Positions 1-8,158 of a DNA stretch of 64,000 nucleotides are shown piece by piece. The notes under the pieces were generated by a model that did not search any database, had not been told where the DNA came from, and saw only the letters and a program-made list of their open reading frames with translations. A program made the position numbers and the translations under genes. Position 1 is the stretch's first letter. Every line of letters starts with the position of its first letter. Origin of the DNA: Paenibacillus marchantiae (GTDB lineage Bacteria > Bacillota > Bacilli > Paenibacillales > Paenibacillaceae); contig NZ_CP118270.1 in the NCBI RefSeq assembly GCF_028771845.1, positions 2,294,001 through 2,358,000 on the forward strand, in the 5' to 3' direction.

Positions 1-417
1 GTAGGGGAGTATCTTGTATTTGACCGTTTCACGGCGGCAGCACTAGCTTTTATTTTGAATTATGGTGCCTATTTTGCCGAGATTTTCAGAGGTGGATTGC
101 TCTCGATTGATAAAGGACAACATGAAGCCGCACAGGTACTGGGCCTAAGCAAATGGCAGACGATGACGAAAGTCATCATCCCGCAGATGATCCGGGTTGT
201 ACTGCCTGCGACGGCGAACGAGTCCATTACGTTAATTAAAGATACGGCGTTGCTGTATGCAGTTGCCGTACCCGAGTTGCTCCATTATGCACAGGCCGCA
301 GTAAACCGGGATTTCCGTCTGACGCCGTTCCTGGTTGCAGGTATTATTTATTTGTTGCTGACCATGGTACTCACCTTGTTCTTCAAGGCACTGGAGAAAC
401 GTTATACATTTGAGTAA
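1..417 (+). CDS. Amino-acid ABC transporter permease, 5' truncated by window edge
   Basis: Membrane subunit of a polar amino-acid importer (HisM/GlnP/TcyB type). The reading frame is open from base 1, so the start lies outside the window and only the last 138 residues are present. The EAA-type coupling loop that docks on the ATPase is visible (roughly [14 protein letters not shown], then a proline-containing IIPQ), followed by two hydrophobic membrane segments and a short basic C-terminus. The next gene, about 60 bases on, encodes the matching ATPase, so the two form one importer. Substrate cannot be told from this fragment; cystine, glutamine or arginine-type transporters all look like this. 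Confidence 0.93.
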   Translation, partial: VGEYLVFDRFTAAALAFILNYGAYFAEIFRGGLLSIDKGQHEAAQVLGLSKWQTMTKVIIPQMIRVVLPATANESITLIKDTALLYAVAVPELLHYAQAAVNRDFRLTPFLVAGIIYLLLTMVLTLFFKALEKRYTFE

Positions 418-479
418 AAACGAACGGAACAGAAGTTTATGAAGTTATCCAATCTCATCAATTAAAGGACTGTCTGCAT

Positions 480-1235
480 ATGACACATATTATAGAAGTG
501 AATCAATTAAGAAAATCATTCGGCACACTTGATGTGCTGAAGCAGGTAACGTTCAACGTGGAGCCGGGTGAGGTCATTGCCGTGATTGGACCTTCCGGTT
601 CGGGTAAAAGTACGATGCTGCGCAGCCTGATTCATCTTGAGGATATTTCGGGTGGCACCATTCGTATCCAAGGCCAGGCGCTGGCTGAGAACGGATCGTA
701 TGCAGGTGCCGCGGATATTCGAAAGATTACGGATCGCATGGGCATGGTCTTTCAGCATTTCAACCTGTTTCCGCATCTGACGGTACAGGCGAATCTGGAA
801 CTGGCACCGAAGACGTTGAAAAAAGAAAGCTCAGCGATCATCCGGCAGCGCAGTTTGGAATTGCTCGGTAAAGTAGGGCTGTCTGACAAGGCGGATGCTT
901 ATCCCGCTAACCTGTCCGGTGGACAGAAACAGCGCGTAGCGATTGCCCGCGCACTTATGATGCAGCCCGATATTCTGCTGTTCGACGAGCCGACCTCGGC
1001 ACTCGATCCCGAGCTGACGGGGGAAGTGCTGCGTGTCATCAAGCAGTTGGCACAGGAGAATATGACGATGATGATCGTCACCCATGAGATGAGCTTTGCC
1101 CGCGATGTCGCGGATCGCGTCTTCTTCATGGATAACGGTGAAATCGCCGAGTCGGGTCCACCGGAGCAGATCTTCGGCAATGCCAAGATGGAGCGCACGC
1201 GTACGTTTTTGCAGCGGGTGGAAGTGGAAGGGTAG
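480..1235 (+). CDS. Amino-acid ABC transporter ATP-binding protein (GlnQ/TcyC type)
   Basis: Energises the preceding permease by ATP hydrolysis at the inner face of the membrane. The 251-residue protein has the standard single nucleotide-binding domain: Walker [10 protein letters not shown] near residue 38, Q-loop [10 protein letters not shown], signature LSGGQKQR near residue 145, Walker [14 protein letters not shown], and the switch histidine in [11 protein letters not shown]. The Q-loop wording HFNLFPHLT is typical of the polar amino-acid uptake family. Length is normal and no domain is missing. It is the last gene of its operon, since a terminator hairpin follows. Confidence 0.95.
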   Translation: MTHIIEVNQLRKSFGTLDVLKQVTFNVEPGEVIAVIGPSGSGKSTMLRSLIHLEDISGGTIRIQGQALAENGSYAGAADIRKITDRMGMVFQHFNLFPHLTVQANLELAPKTLKKESSAIIRQRSLELLGKVGLSDKADAYPANLSGGQKQRVAIARALMMQPDILLFDEPTSALDPELTGEVLRVIKQLAQENMTMMIVTHEMSFARDVADRVFFMDNGEIAESGPPEQIFGNAKMERTRTFLQRVEVEG

Positions 1236-1269
1236 AGGTTAAGACGAGTTAAGATATGAATGTAAACGG

Positions 1270-1322
1270 GATCCGAATTCATTGGTTCGACGAAAGTCGA
1301 CGATGGATCCGGATTTTTTTAA
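1270..1322 (+). terminator. Rho-independent terminator after the amino-acid ABC operon
   Basis: An imperfect stem starts with ATCCG and closes with CGGAT, with a TCGAC/GTCGA inner stem around GAAA, followed by a run of eight T. It lies 35 bases after the ATPase stop codon. Confidence 0.8.
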
Positions 1323-1411
1323 TAAAATCGGAATATTTACAAATAATGGAGCATATTTTTCCAGTTAATCAAGTATAATAAGACTACTTATTAAACAGGG
1401 AGGATTTACCT

Positions 1412-1750
1412 TTGGATCAACGTCACAATGATGTGGATCGTTATTATAGCGATCCGCTTCCGCCACCACCTTATGTAGTACCAAAAACCAATAGCAAGTC
1501 TATCGCAGCTCTTGTCTTGGGGATTTTGTCGCTCACCATACCATACTTGGGATTTTTTATTGGTATCGTAGCTATCATATTTGCGTCTCTGGCACTGAAA
1601 GAACTCAGAATTCGTATGGAACAGGGGAAAGGGTTGGCCATTGCGGGTCTTGTCTGTGGGATTATTGGGACGGCTCTCTATGCTATTCTCATTATACTTG
1701 TACTGCTATTTACTTTTTTGGTAAGTACCAATATTACTTCTACATACTAA
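1412..1750 (+). CDS. DUF4190-like small membrane protein
   Basis: A 112-residue protein of unknown function. After a polar, proline-rich head (residues 1-30, with a PLPPPPY stretch) come two hydrophobic segments, roughly residues 31-63 and 76-110, joined by a basic loop. The wording KSIAALVLGILSL and GLAIAGLVCGIIG is characteristic of the DUF4190 family, whose members are short two-helix membrane proteins in Gram-positive bacteria. The start is TTG at 1412, about eight bases behind a GGGAGGA ribosome site; no better start exists. It is a single-gene unit between two terminators, so context gives no hint of its job. Confidence 0.8.
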   Translation: MDQRHNDVDRYYSDPLPPPPYVVPKTNSKSIAALVLGILSLTIPYLGFFIGIVAIIFASLALKELRIRMEQGKGLAIAGLVCGIIGTALYAILIILVLLFTFLVSTNITSTY

Positions 1751-1787
1751 GTGTTTGAGCAGTTCCCTACTTCTTTTTCTCATGATC

Positions 1788-1872
1788 AAAAAAAGCAAGG
1801 CCGTGTATAAGCAAACACCCGCTGTTATTCAGACGAGGGTGTTGCTTACAACAAGCCTTGCTTTTTATTTTT
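1788..1872. terminator. Bidirectional terminator between convergent genes
   Basis: AAAAAGCAAGGC and GCCTTGCTTTTT form the outer stem, with an inner GCAAACACCC/GGGTGTTGC stem. The A run on one side and T run on the other fit termination of both the DUF4190-like gene and the facing yhgE-type gene. Confidence 0.85.
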
Positions 1873-1877
1873 CTATC

Positions 1878-4067
1878 TTATACGTGAAGCACTGCCTCAC
1901 TATTTACTTCTTCGACTTTACTCGTACGATGCATTATGAAATAGGTAAAGGTAGCTGCCAGGCCAATCACAGCAAAGATGCACAGAATACCGATCTGATC
2001 CCATGCCACACCGAACTGTCCACTCGAAATAACAGCTTTATACCCGGTGACCGAATAGGTCATTGGCAGCCATGGATTGAAACCTTTCAGCCAATTCGGA
2101 ATGAGCTCCAATGGGAATGTACCCGCACTGGTGGTCAGTTGGAAGATTAACATGAGGATCGCCAGGAAGCGGCCGGGATTCTCCAACCAAGTAACCAGAG
2201 CCTGAATGATATACATGAAGGTCAGGCTGGTAACGAAACTGAATAAAAGGAACAAAGGCACGCTTTGAACTTCCAGGCCCAAGCCGGACAAGACAAGCCA
2301 GGAAGCGAGCAAGGACTGCATGGCACTCATGATCGTGAAAGCCAGCGTTCTGCTCACAAAACGATTCCAGCCACTCGCATCGGTAACCGAGCTGCTGCGT
2401 GTTGGTACAACCAGCGTTGCAATCAACGCCCCGACAAACAGTCCCAATGACAGGAAGTATGGTGAGAATCCTGTACCATAGTTGGGCACTTCATTATGTT
2501 TATGTTCATCCACCTGAACGGGCTCTGCGTACATCGTTACGAGTTCATCCGTCTTTTTCACACTACCCGTTTGATCGGCGGCATCATTCAGTTTGGTGGC
2601 AAGCTCACCAGAGCCGTCGGTCAATTTGGAGGTACCTTCTTTTAAATCTCCAGCGCCATCATCCAGCTTGCGGGAACCGTCTGCAATGGTAGTGATTCCC
2701 TCTGAAAGTTGGTCCAATCCATCAACCAGTTTTCCTGCACCTGCGTTTAATTGACTCGAACCCTCTGAAAGTTTGGCTCCGCCAGCGGCAGCCTCAGACA
2801 ACTTGGCGTTGAACTGCTGGAGGCCAGTCGCAAGCTGCACCTGCCCAGCGGACAATTGCGTTGCTCCTTCTAGAAGCTGCTGCTCACCCTGCACTAACTG
2901 GCTGCTGCCTTGGTGCAGCTGCTGTTGAGCAGCTTGCAGGTTTTGGCTGCCTTCGAGCAATTGCTGTCCACCTTGATATACCTGTTCACTACCAGCGGCA
3001 ACAGCCTGGCTTGCTGCCAGGAGTTGCTGTACAGCCGGGTTAGCAGCTAACTCTGGACTGGCTTCAGCTAATTGAGCAAGACCTTGCGCAACGGCCTTGG
3101 CACCTTCACTTACTTTGCCACTGCCTCCGACTGAAGTCTGCAATCCAGCGGTCAGCTTGGCGCTGCCTTCCTCGGTTGCAGCCAGTCCAGCATCCAATTT
3201 TGCGACTCCTTCCTGAGCAGATTGAATCCCAGCCTGTAACTTTTTGCCGCCAGCTTCAGCCTGTGCTGCTCCGTCACCAAGCTTCGCACCTGCTGCCGCC
3301 AATCGGGACAAGCCATTGGAAAGGGAGCTGGCTCCTGTATGAAGCTCATCAATACCCTGAGCTAAGGTGTTCGTGCCTTCTTTTAACGGGGTAATGCCTG
3401 TTTCGAGTTTGTTGGTTCCATCGGCCAGTTTGGATAGGTTCTCTTTCAACTTGGAGGCACCTTCATCCAGCTTAACCGCACCCTCGTTAATCTGACCTGC
3501 GCCATCTCCGGCATCCGCCAAACCGCTAGAGATCTTCTCCACCTGGTCGAGTAACGTTTCGGTATACGATTCCGTCACTTTGGCCGAGACTTTGGATTTG
3601 ATCTGTTTGACCGCTGTCCCGCCAATCTGACCCGCAAGGAAGTTGTATCCTTCATTGGGTTCATAGATCAGCTCTGCCGGCTCGGGATGGTCATCCATCA
3701 GAGTGGTTGCTTTTGCAGAAAAATCTTCTGGAATAACAATCGTCATATAATACGTGTTGTCTTCCATGCCTTTCTCGGCTTCTTCTCGGGTTACAAATTG
3801 CCAGTTGAAGTCGTCACTTTTTTTCAATTCATCGACCAGATTCTGTCCGACTTCCAGCGATTTGTCATTGTAGGTTGCCCCCTGATCCGTGTTGACCACG
3901 GCGACAGGCAGTTCATTCATTTTGCCGTAAGGGTCCCAGAACGCATTGAGGAACAGACCGCTATACAGTACCGGAATGAACAGCACCACGAGAATCGGAA
4001 TAAATACTTTTGGTTTCTTGAAGGCAGATTTCAAATCCTGCCCAAATACAGTGAATGATTTCATCAT
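1878..4067 (-). CDS. YhgE/Pip-family membrane protein with LxxG heptad repeats
   Basis: A 729-residue integral membrane protein related to B. subtilis YhgE and the Lactococcus phage infection protein Pip, in the ABC-2 transporter fold group. One membrane helix sits near residues 20-40, then an extracellular domain whose residues about 190-480 are built from repeated Leu-x-x-Gly heptads (DEGASKLKEN, ADGTNKLETG and similar), predicted to form a long coiled or helical stalk. Five or six membrane helices fill residues about 545-715. The start has a GGGAGAG ribosome site. A TetR gene lies 77 bases upstream on the same strand and probably controls it. Function of the family is not settled; export or cell-surface roles are suggested, and some members are phage receptors. 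Confidence 0.9.
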   Translation of the reverse strand: MMKSFTVFGQDLKSAFKKPKVFIPILVVLFIPVLYSGLFLNAFWDPYGKMNELPVAVVNTDQGATYNDKSLEVGQNLVDELKKSDDFNWQFVTREEAEKGMEDNTYYMTIVIPEDFSAKATTLMDDHPEPAELIYEPNEGYNFLAGQIGGTAVKQIKSKVSAKVTESYTETLLDQVEKISSGLADAGDGAGQINEGAVKLDEGASKLKENLSKLADGTNKLETGITPLKEGTNTLAQGIDELHTGASSLSNGLSRLAAAGAKLGDGAAQAEAGGKKLQAGIQSAQEGVAKLDAGLAATEEGSAKLTAGLQTSVGGSGKVSEGAKAVAQGLAQLAEASPELAANPAVQQLLAASQAVAAGSEQVYQGGQQLLEGSQNLQAAQQQLHQGSSQLVQGEQQLLEGATQLSAGQVQLATGLQQFNAKLSEAAAGGAKLSEGSSQLNAGAGKLVDGLDQLSEGITTIADGSRKLDDGAGDLKEGTSKLTDGSGELATKLNDAADQTGSVKKTDELVTMYAEPVQVDEHKHNEVPNYGTGFSPYFLSLGLFVGALIATLVVPTRSSSVTDASGWNRFVSRTLAFTIMSAMQSLLASWLVLSGLGLEVQSVPLFLLFSFVTSLTFMYIIQALVTWLENPGRFLAILMLIFQLTTSAGTFPLELIPNWLKGFNPWLPMTYSVTGYKAVISSGQFGVAWDQIGILCIFAVIGLAATFTYFIMHRTSKVEEVNSEAVLHV

Positions 4068-4144
4068 GTTCTCTCCCCATCATTACGCTACTCTGTTGCT
4101 ATATCTCTCTCTAATCAATAAAGGATTCATATTCACATCTTTCT

Positions 4145-4723
4145 TTATGTAGGGGATAATCCACTTTTGAGAAAGAGGCCCACGAAATCCTTGATCTGAT
4201 CCTTATGCAGCGAAGGATGCGCTTTGTTCCAATCGGATGTTAAGGTGACGTACAGCTTCAACAGGACAAAAGAGACCAGCCTTGGATCGTCTTCACGAAT
4301 CTGCTCTAGTTCCATGGCGCGCTGAATTTGGCGTTCCAGATATTCGAGAATGGCGGTTTCTACTTTTTGCAGACCTTCCTTTGCCTGAGGCGTGCCGAAC
4401 TCGTTTACCTCCTGAAACAGCTTGATTAACAGCTCATGTTCCTCTCTATACTCCAGCAAAGCGTCCATGCTCTGGTGTACGTTCTCAAGAAATGGTTTGT
4501 CGTCTTGAACAGTTTGTTCCGTAATTCGCTTCATATCAGCAATGATCGAGTGGAGGATCTCTCCGAACAGTTCTTCCTTGTTTTCGAAAAAAGTATAGAT
4601 CGTACCTTTGCCCACATTGGCCAGTCTCGCAACTTGCTCCATTGTGGTGGCTTTGTATCCAAACAGCGCGAATGATTTCTCAGCAGAGTCCATGACTTGC
4701 TGTCTTCGATCGATGGTTTTCAT
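4145..4723 (-). CDS. TetR/AcrR-family transcriptional regulator
   Basis: A 192-residue one-component repressor. The N-terminal helix-turn-helix is clear at about residues 5-55 (FALFGYKATTMEQVARLANV, then GKGTIYTFFENKEEL), typical of TetR proteins. The rest is an all-helical ligand-binding and dimerisation domain with no recognisable ligand class. It precedes the YhgE-like gene in the same direction, so it most likely regulates that gene and itself. A candidate operator lies just upstream at 4772-4796. Confidence 0.92.
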   Translation of the reverse strand: MKTIDRRQQVMDSAEKSFALFGYKATTMEQVARLANVGKGTIYTFFENKEELFGEILHSIIADMKRITEQTVQDDKPFLENVHQSMDALLEYREEHELLIKLFQEVNEFGTPQAKEGLQKVETAILEYLERQIQRAMELEQIREDDPRLVSFVLLKLYVTLTSDWNKAHPSLHKDQIKDFVGLFLKSGLSPT

Positions 4724-4771
4724 GGTATGTGCACCTCCTGATCGTATGCAATGATAAAAGACAACTCAGAG

Positions 4772-4796
4772 TTGACCGGATTACTTATTTGGTCAA
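4772..4796 (-). promoter_or_regulatory. Candidate TetR operator upstream of tetR-yhgE
   Basis: TTGACC and TGGTCAA form a seven-base inverted repeat separated by 11-12 bases, followed by a second TTGGTC half site. It sits about 50 bases before the tetR start, where an autoregulatory operator is expected. Only symmetry and position support this. Confidence 0.4.
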
Positions 4797-4962
4797 TTGG
4801 TCGTAAACAAATGTATCATTGAATGGGGAGGAAGGAAGTGATGTTTGTCATAAGCCCATCCGAAATATTAGCCCTCCACCATCATCCCCACCTAAAGAAA
4901 ACACAAGTGAACGAAAAGACAGTCCATTGTTGCTCTCTCACAGGAACGCTAAGATGAAGTTG

Positions 4963-4976
4963 TTAAAGCGTTTACA
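4963..4976 (+). promoter_or_regulatory. cre-like site (CcpA) before the polysaccharide locus
   Basis: TTAAAGCGTTTACA matches the cre consensus TGWAARCGYTWNCW at 13 of 14 positions. It lies 28 bases before the tautomerase start, where CcpA binding would block transcription. A LacI-family operator would look similar. Confidence 0.6.
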
Positions 4977-5003
4977 TTATGTGTTGAAGGGAGCTTAACT
5001 CGG

Positions 5004-5213
5004 ATGCCAGAAATTACGATCAGGCTGTATGAAGGCAGGACGGATGAGCAAAAGCAGGAGATAGTGGAGGTGTTCACACGCGAGCTCTCGCGTATTATCG
5101 ACCGTGAGCCGGATTACATTTCCGTTGAATTCAATGAAATTCCATGGGACGAGAACGTTCCTGATAATTTGAAAGCCATGCAATCACAGAAGCAAGGAGG
5201 GGAGAAGACGTGA
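5004..5213 (+). CDS. 4-oxalocrotonate tautomerase-like small protein
   Basis: A 69-residue member of the tautomerase superfamily. Proline directly after the initiator methionine (MPEITIRLYEGRTDEQK) is the catalytic base of this family, and the strand-helix pattern that follows is typical. Members interconvert enol and keto acids. It is the first gene of a sugar-transport operon and its stop overlaps the GTG start of the next gene by three bases, so the two are translationally coupled. In a locus that seems to handle uronic-acid polymers, tautomerisation of a keto sugar acid is a reasonable guess, but the substrate is not shown by the sequence. Confidence 0.85.
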   Translation: MPEITIRLYEGRTDEQKQEIVEVFTRELSRIIDREPDYISVEFNEIPWDENVPDNLKAMQSQKQGGEKT

Positions 5214-6187
5214 AGCCGGCGGACATCGCGCCGCCAAGCAGGGGAACAGCCAGACTTAACTCGTCTGGTCTGGGCACTCGGCTCGGAGATGCGGGACGTT
5301 ATCTGTGGCGATACCGGATACTATATCTGCTCTCCGTACCGGGCATTCTGTATTTTTTCCTTTTCAAATATGTGCCTCTGTTCGGCTCGATCATTGCTTT
5401 TCAGAACTACAATATTTTCAAAGGCATCACCGGAAGTGATTGGGTAGGGTTGGAGCATTTCCAGAAGATGTTCAGCCATTATGACTTTTTGCGAATTCTC
5501 AATAACACACTTCTGCTCGGACTATATGATCTGGTAATTGCATTCCCGGTACCGATCTTACTGGCCATTCTGCTGAATGAAGTACGGATGATTGTGTTTA
5601 AGCGTTTGCTGCAAACGATTGTTTACATGCCTCACTTTCTGTCCTGGGTCGTCATTAGTGGTATCTTCATGGGTATTTTCTCGATGGATGCCGGGGTGGT
5701 GAACAAGGCACTTGGATTTCTGGGCATGCAACCGATCTACTTTCTTGGGGAAGACTCTTACATTCGTTCCATTCTGATCGGTTCGGGGATTTGGCGGGAT
5801 TCCGGTTACGGCACAATTATTTTCCTGGCTGCCATTGCGGGAATTAATCCCGATCTGTATGAGGCGGCAGAGGTGGATGGAGCCGGACGTTTGAAGCAAA
5901 TATGGTCGATTACTCTGCCATCATTACTGCCGACGATTATGATCTTGCTGCTGCTGCACATCGGAAAGTTCCTCGATCTGGGCTTTGAGCGTGTGTTTGT
6001 ATTCCTGAATCCGCTCAATCTGGAATCTGGAGAAATTCTCGATACGTATATCTACAAAGCCGGCCTTCTCTCACAGCAATACAGCTATACAACGGCCATC
6101 GGGTTGTTCAAGTCGGTCGTGGGTTTGATGCTTGTTCTACTCGGTAATTTCTTCAGCAAAAAAACAACCGGCGAAAGCCTGTATTAG
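5210..6187 (+). CDS. Carbohydrate ABC transporter permease, LplB type
   Basis: First membrane subunit of a CUT1-type sugar importer, 325 residues. A basic N-terminus (about 35 residues) is followed by six hydrophobic segments; the family opening YLLSVPGILYFFLFKYVPL and the coupling loop EAAEVDGAGRLKQIWSITLP are both present. It starts with GTG behind an AAGGAGGGG site and overlaps the tautomerase stop. The partner permease follows 12 bases later. The solute-binding protein is not next to it but about 7 kb downstream at 13331, and no ATPase is in the locus; such importers commonly share an MsmX-type ATPase encoded elsewhere. Confidence 0.93.
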   Translation: MKPADIAPPSRGTARLNSSGLGTRLGDAGRYLWRYRILYLLSVPGILYFFLFKYVPLFGSIIAFQNYNIFKGITGSDWVGLEHFQKMFSHYDFLRILNNTLLLGLYDLVIAFPVPILLAILLNEVRMIVFKRLLQTIVYMPHFLSWVVISGIFMGIFSMDAGVVNKALGFLGMQPIYFLGEDSYIRSILIGSGIWRDSGYGTIIFLAAIAGINPDLYEAAEVDGAGRLKQIWSITLPSLLPTIMILLLLHIGKFLDLGFERVFVFLNPLNLESGEILDTYIYKAGLLSQQYSYTTAIGLFKSVVGLMLVLLGNFFSKKTTGESLY

Positions 6188-6199
6188 GAGGCGAGATAG

Positions 6200-7078
6200 A
6201 TGCGTACCCCTAGTGTCCGTTACCGTATATTCCGCATTGGAAATCTCGTTTTTCTTACGCTGCTCTCGTTGACGATGATTCTGCCTTTCATTAATGTGCT
6301 GGCTCAATCTCTTAGCAGCTCGGAAGCGATCATGGGCGGAAAGGTCAGCTTCTGGCCTGTTGCTTTTACCTGGATCAATTATGAATATGTATTCGGCGAT
6401 GCTTCGTTCTGGCGGGCATTTGCGGTATCGGTTGGGGTGACGCTGTTCGGGACGCTGGTCAATCTCGCTGCAACGGCATCGCTGGCGTATCCCGTTTCCC
6501 GTCCAGAGTACAAGGGGCGCTCCCTGGTCGTCATGTTTGTCTTAGTGACCGTTGTGTTCTCGGCGCCACTCATTCCGAACTTCATATTGATGAAGGAACT
6601 GCATCTGGTCAACAACCCGCTGGTTCTAATTGTGCCAGGAGCGATTAATGCCTTTAACTTTTTCGTTATGCGCTCGTTCTTCGCACAGCTTCCGGGCGAA
6701 CTGATCGACGCTGCCCGTATTGATGGCTGTGGGGAATTCGGTATCATCTGGCGTATCGTCATTCCATTGTCCAAACCGGCTATGGCATCACTCGGCATTT
6801 TCTATGCGGTAGGCCACTGGAACGCCTATTCCACCGCGCTTTATTATCTGAATGATCCGGCCTGGTGGCCGATCCAGGTAACACTCAAGAAGCTGTTTGA
6901 GAGTGACGATATTTCCGTCGATCCAGGTTCAGCCGTCTATAGCACCCTTGCACATACATCGCCGGAAGGCATCAAAATGGCAACCATCATCATCGCCACC
7001 CTGCCGATTATTATCATTTACCCTTTCCTGCAAAAGCATTTTGTAAAAGGAATCATGGTCGGCTCCGTCAAATCTTAA
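6200..7078 (+). CDS. Carbohydrate ABC transporter permease, YtcP/LplC type
   Basis: Second membrane subunit of the same CUT1 importer, 292 residues with six membrane segments. The opening FLTLLSLTMILPFINVLAQS and the coupling loop DAARIDGCGEFGIIWRIVIP are the family marks. The C-terminal half carries HTSPEGIKMATIIIATLPII and the end KHFVKGIMVGSVKS, which is nearly diagnostic of YtcP/LplC proteins. It starts with ATG behind an AGGAGGCGA site and is separated from the upstream permease by 12 bases. The pair forms the channel for an imported oligosaccharide. Confidence 0.93.
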   Translation: MRTPSVRYRIFRIGNLVFLTLLSLTMILPFINVLAQSLSSSEAIMGGKVSFWPVAFTWINYEYVFGDASFWRAFAVSVGVTLFGTLVNLAATASLAYPVSRPEYKGRSLVVMFVLVTVVFSAPLIPNFILMKELHLVNNPLVLIVPGAINAFNFFVMRSFFAQLPGELIDAARIDGCGEFGIIWRIVIPLSKPAMASLGIFYAVGHWNAYSTALYYLNDPAWWPIQVTLKKLFESDDISVDPGSAVYSTLAHTSPEGIKMATIIIATLPIIIIYPFLQKHFVKGIMVGSVKS

Positions 7079-7120
7079 GTACAAGAAGCATACAGATCTG
7101 ACGGAAACGGGGGAATGGCG

Positions 7121-8158
7121 ATGTTCAGAATCTTGATTACGGACGATGAGCCGATGATTCGGATGGGTCTGGCGAAGATGATCAAGCAAGCGGGACTGTT
7201 CGACTGTGAGATACGGCAGGCAGCGCATGGGGAAGAGGCCCTTCAGGTGGTAGAGGCCTTTCGGCCACACATCCTGTTTACGGATATCCGCATGCCAACG
7301 ATGGATGGTATTGAGCTGTGTCGACGTTTATCCGAGCAAGGCAGTACGATGCGCATTATTGTGGTTTCCGGTTATTCGGACTTTGAATATGCAAGAGCCT
7401 GTATGGATTATGGAGTAAAGCGATATCTGCTGAAGCCTGTGGGACGACAGGAGCTGCATGAACTGCTGCTCAAATTGCTGGCCACCGAAGAGGATAAACC
7501 TACGGTTTCTCTTGTACCCGTGAGGGAGCTGAATGATTGGGCGATGCGTCTGGAAGAGGCCATATGGGAGCTGAGACAATCAGATGTCACGGAGCTGCTC
7601 GCAGCATGGTCTGGTCGTTACCCGTCATACTCCTTGATGCCTGAGCAGACAGCGGAGCTTTTTCAGGAATTGCTGGAATTGATTGTGGCCCGCATGAACG
7701 CACGTGGCAACGGAACGATGAGTACATCCTGCGAGATAAATGAAAGCGCTTCCTCAAAGGAGTGCTTCGAGGCTTTGGGCAACGAAATCCACACGTTAAT
7801 GAAGACGATCAAGGAAAAGCGCAGTGGCAAGCGCAAGCATCCAGTGGAAGAAGCAAAAGCCTATCTGGAGAAGCATTTGCGCCGTGAAGTGTCACTGGAC
7901 GAGATTGCCGCCAAGCTGGGCCTTAACCCGTCCTACTTCAGCCAACTGTTTAAACAGACCACAGGTCAGACCTTTATCCAATACCGTATACGCAGCAAAA
8001 TGGAACTGGCCAAACGCATGTTGGAACAGCCTGGCAATCGGATTACGGATATATCCTACGAAGTGGGGTATGCGGATCATCCCCATTTTACGAAGACATT
8101 TAAGAAAATTACCGGACTGACCCCGTCCGAATACCGCAGCAAGTTGGGCATTGAATGA
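7121..8158 (+). CDS. Response regulator with AraC-type output domain (YesN-like)
   Basis: Transcription factor of a YesM/YesN system. The receiver domain fills residues 1-120 with acidic pocket D8-D9 and phospho-acceptor D55 in FTDIRMP. The C-terminal 100 residues carry two helix-turn-helix units of the AraC class (SLDEIAAKLGLNPSYFSQLF, then ITDISYEVGYADHPHFTKTF). The start chosen is ATG 7121, eight bases behind GGGGG; an in-frame ATG at 7115 is too close to that site. The stop overlaps the sensor kinase start (ATGATGA). It probably activates the surrounding polysaccharide genes when the kinase senses the sugar. Confidence 0.94.
   Translation: MFRILITDDEPMIRMGLAKMIKQAGLFDCEIRQAAHGEEALQVVEAFRPHILFTDIRMPTMDGIELCRRLSEQGSTMRIIVVSGYSDFEYARACMDYGVKRYLLKPVGRQELHELLLKLLATEEDKPTVSLVPVRELNDWAMRLEEAIWELRQSDVTELLAAWSGRYPSYSLMPEQTAELFQELLELIVARMNARGNGTMSTSCEINESASSKECFEALGNEIHTLMKTIKEKRSGKRKHPVEEAKAYLEKHLRREVSLDEIAAKLGLNPSYFSQLFKQTTGQTFIQYRIRSKMELAKRMLEQPGNRITDISYEVGYADHPHFTKTFKKITGLTPSEYRSKLGIE

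Noticed and set aside
1755..2150. 131-codon plus-strand frame after the DUF4190-like gene
   Set aside because: It runs through a terminator and antisense to the yhgE-type gene.
4724..5003. Possible small gene between tetR and the tautomerase
   Set aside because: No frame with a ribosome site; the region holds only the tetR-side operator and the cre-like site.
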